A stretch of DNA of 26,745 nt, taken from assembly GCA_018882725.1 (NCBI GenBank), contig VERK01000006.1:1-26745 (forward strand), written 5' to 3'. The position numbers and the translations under genes are program-made. Source of the DNA: Actinomycetota bacterium (GTDB taxonomy: Bacteria; Actinomycetota; Acidimicrobiia; Acidimicrobiales; Ilumatobacteraceae). The first letter of the stretch is position 1. The number at the start of each line of letters is the position of its first letter. The notes under the pieces are model-generated. The model had not been told where the DNA came from, did not search any database, and was given only the letters and a program-made list of their open reading frames with translations. Of the stretch, positions 22,724 to 26,745 are shown piece by piece.

Positions 22724-23377
22724 ATGGCTATTCAGAAGGCATATCTGATGACCGAAACCAAGAAGAAGATCGAGTTCATGTTCAACCCACAAGACCTCGA
22801 GTTCTCCAAGACGACGTCATGGAAGTCGAACGACACGCCGGGAAGCAACGCGCCCCAACTCCAGTTCGACAGCGGTGGATCAGTCGAGTTCTCGATCACG
22901 GCTCTTTTCGACTCGACGGCCAACGGAAAGCCGGTCACCAAGATCACCGACGAGCTCTACAAGTTGACGGTCACCGACAAGAGCATCAAAGGCACCAAAG
23001 AAGATCGCAACATGACGCGCCCGCCCTGGGTGCAGTTCCACTGGGGCAAGATGCGCTCGTTCAAGGCGGTCGTCACGAAACTCGACTTGAAGTTCACGTA
23101 CTTCACCGCCGACGGCACTCCCCTGCGCGCCTCGGCCTCCATGTCGTTCCGCCAATACACCGACGAGAAGAACCTGGCCCCACAGAACCCGACGTCGGGG
23201 ACCCCGAATCCGGGTCAGATTCGGCGCGTCGAGTCGGGCCAGTACCTCGACACCATCGCCGACGACATTTACGGCGATCCCAGCCGATGGAGACTCATCG
23301 CCGAAGCCAACGACATCGACGATCCGCTCGACCTCCCACCGGGTCGTCGCGTCGTGATCCCAGAGTTGGAAGGCTGA
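22724..23377 (+). CDS. LysM-containing tube-baseplate adaptor protein (Afp7/gp53-like)
   Basis: This 217-residue protein has an N-terminal tail domain and a C-terminal LysM domain (about residues 167-216: RRVESGQYLDTIADDIYGDP, then SRWRLIAEANDIDDPLDLPP and RRVVIPEL). This pairing is the Afp7/Pvc7 or T4 gp53-like adaptor that clamps the spike hub to the tube and baseplate. The N-terminus reads MAIQKAYLMTETKKKIEFMF followed by NPQDLEFSKTTSWKS, a recognisable start for this family. Here LysM is structural, a docking fold, and need not bind peptidoglycan. The protein begins 2 bp after the large disordered gene and is followed by the spike gene after 1 bp, so translation is coupled. Confidence 0.9.
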   Translation: MAIQKAYLMTETKKKIEFMFNPQDLEFSKTTSWKSNDTPGSNAPQLQFDSGGSVEFSITALFDSTANGKPVTKITDELYKLTVTDKSIKGTKEDRNMTRPPWVQFHWGKMRSFKAVVTKLDLKFTYFTADGTPLRASASMSFRQYTDEKNLAPQNPTSGTPNPGQIRRVESGQYLDTIADDIYGDPSRWRLIAEANDIDDPLDLPPGRRVVIPELEG

Positions 23378-23378
23378 C

Positions 23379-25166
23379 ATGACCGAAGTCAACGTCGCCG
23401 TACCCAAAGTGTCGCTCAACGGGTCGCCCGTCACGGGCGCCAAGGCCGACGCTTTGGTCGACGCCCGCGTGACCGTGGAAACGGCCGCCCCGGCTCAGGC
23501 GATCCTTCGGTACCACGACCCGTTCTTCGAATTGCTCGAAGGGTCGTTCGCCAAGATCGGCGGCAAGGTCGAAGTCTCCTTCCCCGACGCAAAGGGCTCC
23601 GACGTCGTGGTGTTCAAAGGAGTGGTCGCTGCCATAGCCGCCGAACAAGGTGCCGCCGATCGTCACGAACTCGTGATCACGGCCTACGACGCATCGCAGC
23701 AGTTGGCTCACGGCCTCACCCCCTTCACGTACAAAGAGATGACCATCGGCGACATCGTCGGCAAGATCGCGAAGCGAAACGGACTCAAGCCGAACACCAC
23801 CATCACCGGCAAGAAGATGGAGTACTTCCTCCAACTCGACACCGATCACGCCGTGCTCGACGACCTGGCCATCCGAACCGGGGCCGAGTGGTGGGTCGAC
23901 GGCGACAAACTGCACTTCACCAAGCGCACGTTGAAAGGCCCCATCAAGTTGAAGTGGGGCACCACATTGCAACGCTTCTCAGCTCGCTTCAGCGGTGCCG
24001 GACGAGTGGACGACGTGACCGTGCGCGGCTGGGATCCGGCCACTCAGAAGTCGGTCAAGGGTGTGGCCAAGCGCACTGACGTGTCGAGCACGAAGGTCGG
24101 CTTGAAGTTGAAGATGACCGATACACGCTCTGGCGAAGCCAAGGCTCTCAAGGCCAAGAGCACCGTGACTGACATTCCCGTGAACGCCGCCGATGAAGCC
24201 AAGGCGATCGCCGAAGCGATGCAGGCCGACTTGGCCGCGGGCGAACTTCACATCCGGGGCGAGGCGATCGGACAGCCGAAGATCACAGCTGGTGCGACTA
24301 TCGAAATCGAGGGTGCCGGGAAACAGTTGGCCGGCACCTTCGTGGTGTCGCGAGTGGAGCACGTCTTCGGAATCGGCCGCCCCCTGATTTCACGCTTCGA
24401 GGGAGGCCGTCACGCCGGCGGCACCCTGGCCGATCAACTCGTGTCGGCTCAGCGGGGCTCGGTGCGCAACCGACGCCAGTTCGCAATCGGAACCGTGACC
24501 AACGTGAAGGACCCTGACAAGGCTGGTCGCGTCAAGGTGAAGCTGCCCACCGTGTCGGATGCCGACGAATCGGCCTGGGCTCGCGTGGTGTCACCCGGTG
24601 CCGGCAACAAGCGCGGACTCCATCTCATGCCCGATGTGGGCGATGAGGTCTTGGTCGCGTTCATCGGCGGCGACTTCCGCAACCCGGTGGTTCTCGGAGG
24701 CATATGGAGCAAGAAGAACGCTCCACCCACGCCCGAACCCGTGAAGGGCGACAAGGTCAGCGAGCGTTCACTCACCCTCGCATCCGGGGCGAAGTTGGTG
24801 TTCACCGAGAACACTGACAAGTCCAAAGCAGTCGTCGCCCTCAAACATGCCGAAGCCGAGACGAGCCTGCAGTTCGACAAGGACGGCATCAAACTCAACG
24901 CCAAGAAGGGCACCAAGATCAAGATCGCGGTAGGCGAAGCGTCCATCGAGATGCAGAGCGACGGGACCATCACAATCAAGGGCGGCGCGATCACCATCAA
25001 GGCCGACAAGAACCTCACGCTTCAGGGTCAGAAAGTCACGGTGAAGGGGGCAACCGGTGCCGTGGTCGACGGCGGTGGATCGAAGATCGACTTGAGCCCG
25101 GCCGCAGCGAAGGTGTCGTCGAGCGGCATCACCGAAATCAAGGGTTCATTGGTCAAGTTGAACTGA
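23379..25166 (+). CDS. spike/hub protein (VgrG/gp27-gp5-like, Afp8 type)
   Basis: This 595-residue central spike has an N-terminal hub of gp27/phage late control D type (about residues 1-360; segments HDPFFELLEGSFAKIGGKVE, TYKEMTIGDIVGKIAKRNGL, LAIRTGAEWWVDGDKLHFTK). A gp5 OB-fold follows (about 367-450: FAIGTVTNVKDPDKAGRVKV, WARVVSPGAGNKRGLHLMPD and VGDEVLVAFIGGDFRNPVVL). The last part (about 465-595) is a repetitive beta-helix needle with GTITIKGGAITIKADKNLTL, VTVKGATGAVVDGGGSK and the ending GSLVKLN. It would trimerise at the tip of the tube. No lysozyme or effector domain is seen, and no separate PAAR gene lies between it and gp25. ATG 23379 starts 1 bp after the LysM stop, with GGAAGG about 8 nt upstream. 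Confidence 0.94.
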   Translation: MTEVNVAVPKVSLNGSPVTGAKADALVDARVTVETAAPAQAILRYHDPFFELLEGSFAKIGGKVEVSFPDAKGSDVVVFKGVVAAIAAEQGAADRHELVITAYDASQQLAHGLTPFTYKEMTIGDIVGKIAKRNGLKPNTTITGKKMEYFLQLDTDHAVLDDLAIRTGAEWWVDGDKLHFTKRTLKGPIKLKWGTTLQRFSARFSGAGRVDDVTVRGWDPATQKSVKGVAKRTDVSSTKVGLKLKMTDTRSGEAKALKAKSTVTDIPVNAADEAKAIAEAMQADLAAGELHIRGEAIGQPKITAGATIEIEGAGKQLAGTFVVSRVEHVFGIGRPLISRFEGGRHAGGTLADQLVSAQRGSVRNRRQFAIGTVTNVKDPDKAGRVKVKLPTVSDADESAWARVVSPGAGNKRGLHLMPDVGDEVLVAFIGGDFRNPVVLGGIWSKKNAPPTPEPVKGDKVSERSLTLASGAKLVFTENTDKSKAVVALKHAEAETSLQFDKDGIKLNAKKGTKIKIAVGEASIEMQSDGTITIKGGAITIKADKNLTLQGQKVTVKGATGAVVDGGGSKIDLSPAAAKVSSSGITEIKGSLVKLN

Positions 25167-25195
25167 TCGAGACGAGAGAACGAAGGAGGCGAAAC

Positions 25196-25597
25196 ATGAG
25201 TGATGACTTCATCGGGCGGGGATTCCCCTTTCCCATGCGAATCAACGAGCGAGGATCCCTGGATCTTGTCGGCGGCATCGAGGAACTCGAGCGGTCGATG
25301 ACGGTGATCATCTCGACGGCACCCGGCGAACGGCCGTTCCGCCCCCGTTTCGGCTGCCAGATCTGGGAGCTCATGTTCGAGCCGATCAACACCAACACCA
25401 TGGGCCTCATGGAGATGTACGTCGAGGAGGCCCTGCGCACGTGGGAGCCGCGCGTCGACGTGGACGAAATCTCGGTCGAACCGGGCGAACAGGACGGTGC
25501 CGTGATGATCTCGGTCTCGTACACGGTGCGTGCCACCAACGACAGTCGCAACCTCGTCTATCCCTTCTACACCATTCCACCGGAGGATGAATCGTGA
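25196..25597 (+). CDS. baseplate wedge protein (T4 gp25-like)
   Basis: This 133-residue protein of the gp25/lysozyme-like baseplate wedge family (Afp9/Pvc9-like) would link the baseplate to the first sheath ring. Typical segments are FIGRGFPFPMRINERGSLDL, VGGIEELERSMTVIISTAPG, ERPFRPRFGCQIWELMFEPI and the final YTVRATNDSRNLVYPFYTI. The family resembles lysozyme only by historic naming; it is structural. ATG 25196 has AAGGAGG about 7 nt upstream, the clearest Shine-Dalgarno in this operon. It follows the spike after 29 bp and overlaps the next gene by 4 bp (GTGA). Confidence 0.94.
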   Translation: MSDDFIGRGFPFPMRINERGSLDLVGGIEELERSMTVIISTAPGERPFRPRFGCQIWELMFEPINTNTMGLMEMYVEEALRTWEPRVDVDEISVEPGEQDGAVMISVSYTVRATNDSRNLVYPFYTIPPEDES

Positions 25598-26745
25598 GCT
25601 TCCCGCGTCCCGATCTCGACGATCGCCGCTTCCAGGACCTCGTGGACGAGGCCAAGCGGATGATCCCCAAGTTCCTCCCCGAGTGGACGAACCACAACGT
25701 GTCCGACCCCGGCGTCGCACTCATCGAGTTGTTCGCCTGGATGACCGAGTTGACGCTCTATCGCCTCAACCGCGTGCCCGACCGGATCTACACGTCGTTC
25801 CTCGACCTGGTGGGAATCAGTCCGTATCCGGCCGCGGCGGCCCGCGCCGACGTCGCGTTCGTGTTCTCCACGGTTCCGGAAGAGACCGTGATCGTTCCGG
25901 CCGGCAGCGAAGTGTCGACCACCGGTGACGACCCCGTGGTGTTCTCGACCCTCACCGACCTCGCGGTCATCCAACCGAACGTCGCGTTCACGTGGACACT
26001 GTCGAGCGATGGATCCGATCAGCCCGACGAGGGTCGCATCAAGGACGTCCAACAGGACCTCGTGCTCGAGAACGAAGTCGTGCGCGTGTTCACGAGCGAT
26101 CCCGTCGAACCGGGCGATGCGTTCTACATCGGGTTCCGCGATCCTCTCGGGGGTTACATGCTGCGCGTCGACGTGGAGGCCGACGTCGAGGGCATCGGCG
26201 TCAACCCCGACGATCCGCCGCTCACGTGGGAGGTCTGGACGACCGAAGGCTGGTTGGCCTGCACGATCCAGAGCGACACCACCGGTGGGCTCAACCGCAA
26301 CGGCAGCATCCACCTGATCATTCCGTCGGGCCACCTCCCGCTGACGGTCGGCGTCGAACGCGCGTATTGGCTGAGGCTTCGTCTGCTCGCACCGGGCCCC
26401 GATCAAGCGCCGTACCGAACCTCTCCGCTCATCCGCACCGTTCAGGTTCACGCCGTCGGGGGCACCGTCGGGGCCGAACACGCCGAACCATTCGGCGAGG
26501 AGTACATCGGCGTCGCCTCGGGTCTTCCCGGACAGTCGTACCCGATCCAGACGTCGCCGATCCTTCCGCGGCGGTCGAACGAACGAGTCGAGTTGCGCTT
26601 CGGCGAAGTGAACGAACCGTGGACCGAAGTCGCCGACTTCTCGCGTTCCGGCGAGAACGACCGTCACTTCACGTGGGACAGCGTGTCGGGAATGGTGTCG
26701 TTCGGTCCGCGCGTGCGTCAACCCGATGGGCGCTTCGTCCAATAC
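25594..26745 (+). CDS. baseplate J-like protein (Afp11 type), 3' end off the window
   Basis: These are the first 384 codons of a large baseplate component of the gp6/baseplate J-like (Afp11/Pvc11) family, reading in frame to the right edge. The N-terminus reads MSFPRPDLDDRRFQDLVDEA followed by KRMIPKFLPEWTNHNVSDPG, then ALIELFAWMTELTLYRLNRV and FLDLVGISPYPAAAARADV, the classic opening of these proteins. The remaining part is rich in beta-strands (VIVPAGSEVSTTGDDPVVFS, YWLRLRLLAP). It would form the wedge ring around the hub. GTG 25594 overlaps the gp25 stop and has GGAGGA 7 nt upstream. The C-terminal part, the second J-like protein, tape measure and ATPase expected of an eCIS must lie outside the window. 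Confidence 0.93.
   Translation, partial: MSFPRPDLDDRRFQDLVDEAKRMIPKFLPEWTNHNVSDPGVALIELFAWMTELTLYRLNRVPDRIYTSFLDLVGISPYPAAAARADVAFVFSTVPEETVIVPAGSEVSTTGDDPVVFSTLTDLAVIQPNVAFTWTLSSDGSDQPDEGRIKDVQQDLVLENEVVRVFTSDPVEPGDAFYIGFRDPLGGYMLRVDVEADVEGIGVNPDDPPLTWEVWTTEGWLACTIQSDTTGGLNRNGSIHLIIPSGHLPLTVGVERAYWLRLRLLAPGPDQAPYRTSPLIRTVQVHAVGGTVGAEHAEPFGEEYIGVASGLPGQSYPIQTSPILPRRSNERVELRFGEVNEPWTEVADFSRSGENDRHFTWDSVSGMVSFGPRVRQPDGRFVQY

Noticed and set aside
25567..26742. 391-codon minus-strand open frame opposite gp25/J-like genes
   Set aside because: Antisense to a recognised baseplate J-like protein; same reversed-codon composition and no family match.

Overview
The window is high-GC chromosomal DNA, most likely from an actinobacterium and plausibly from the Acidimicrobiia (Ilumatobacter-like). 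This placement is inference. It rests on an F420-type LLM oxidoreductase, a scattered menaquinone (men) gene set, frequent GTG starts, and a striking number of TANNNT boxes 6-7 nt ahead of start codons, the signature of leaderless transcription in actinobacteria. Bases are coding almost throughout; no tRNA, rRNA, CRISPR array, integrase or insertion sequence was seen.

Region 1 (1-3562) is lipid/F420 metabolism: a partial LLM-family F420-dependent oxidoreductase (minus), a divergent acyl-CoA synthetase (plus), and a convergent acyl-CoA dehydrogenase of the ACAD10/11 type (minus). Region 2 (3664-13064) holds most of a menaquinone pathway: menG and menF (plus, ATGA-coupled), menD (minus), a DsbA/FrnE-like oxidoreductase and menH (plus, ATGA-coupled), menA (minus), an amidase (plus), menE (plus) and an SDR dehydrogenase (plus). 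menB and menC are not in the window. A perfect 11-bp palindrome that contains both stop codons separates the convergent menH and menA. Region 3 (13046-15878, minus) is the conserved phoH-ybeY-CorC/HlyC-like operon, with 4-bp GTGA overlaps.

Region 4 (16179 to the right edge, plus) is the start of an extracellular contractile injection system (eCIS, phage-tail-like particle) operon: sheath, tube 1, a Mu gp41-like tail assembly chaperone with a polyacidic tail, a 58-residue DUF6760-like protein, tube 2 with a histone-H1-like lysine-rich tail, a 1029-residue Ser/Arg/Thr-rich disordered protein with 16 RRS motifs, a LysM baseplate/tube-cap protein, a VgrG/gp5-like spike, a gp25 baseplate wedge and a baseplate J-like protein that runs off the edge. 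The genes are almost contiguous, so they probably form one transcript. It would start at a TTGCCA-N18-TACTGT promoter followed by a roughly 184-nt leader with three hairpins, one of them terminator-like. The ATPase, tape measure and terminator genes expected of an eCIS would lie beyond the right edge.

The most unusual content is in the eCIS operon: the disordered RRS-repeat protein, the basic tail on tube 2, the acidic tail on the assembly chaperone, and the structured leader.
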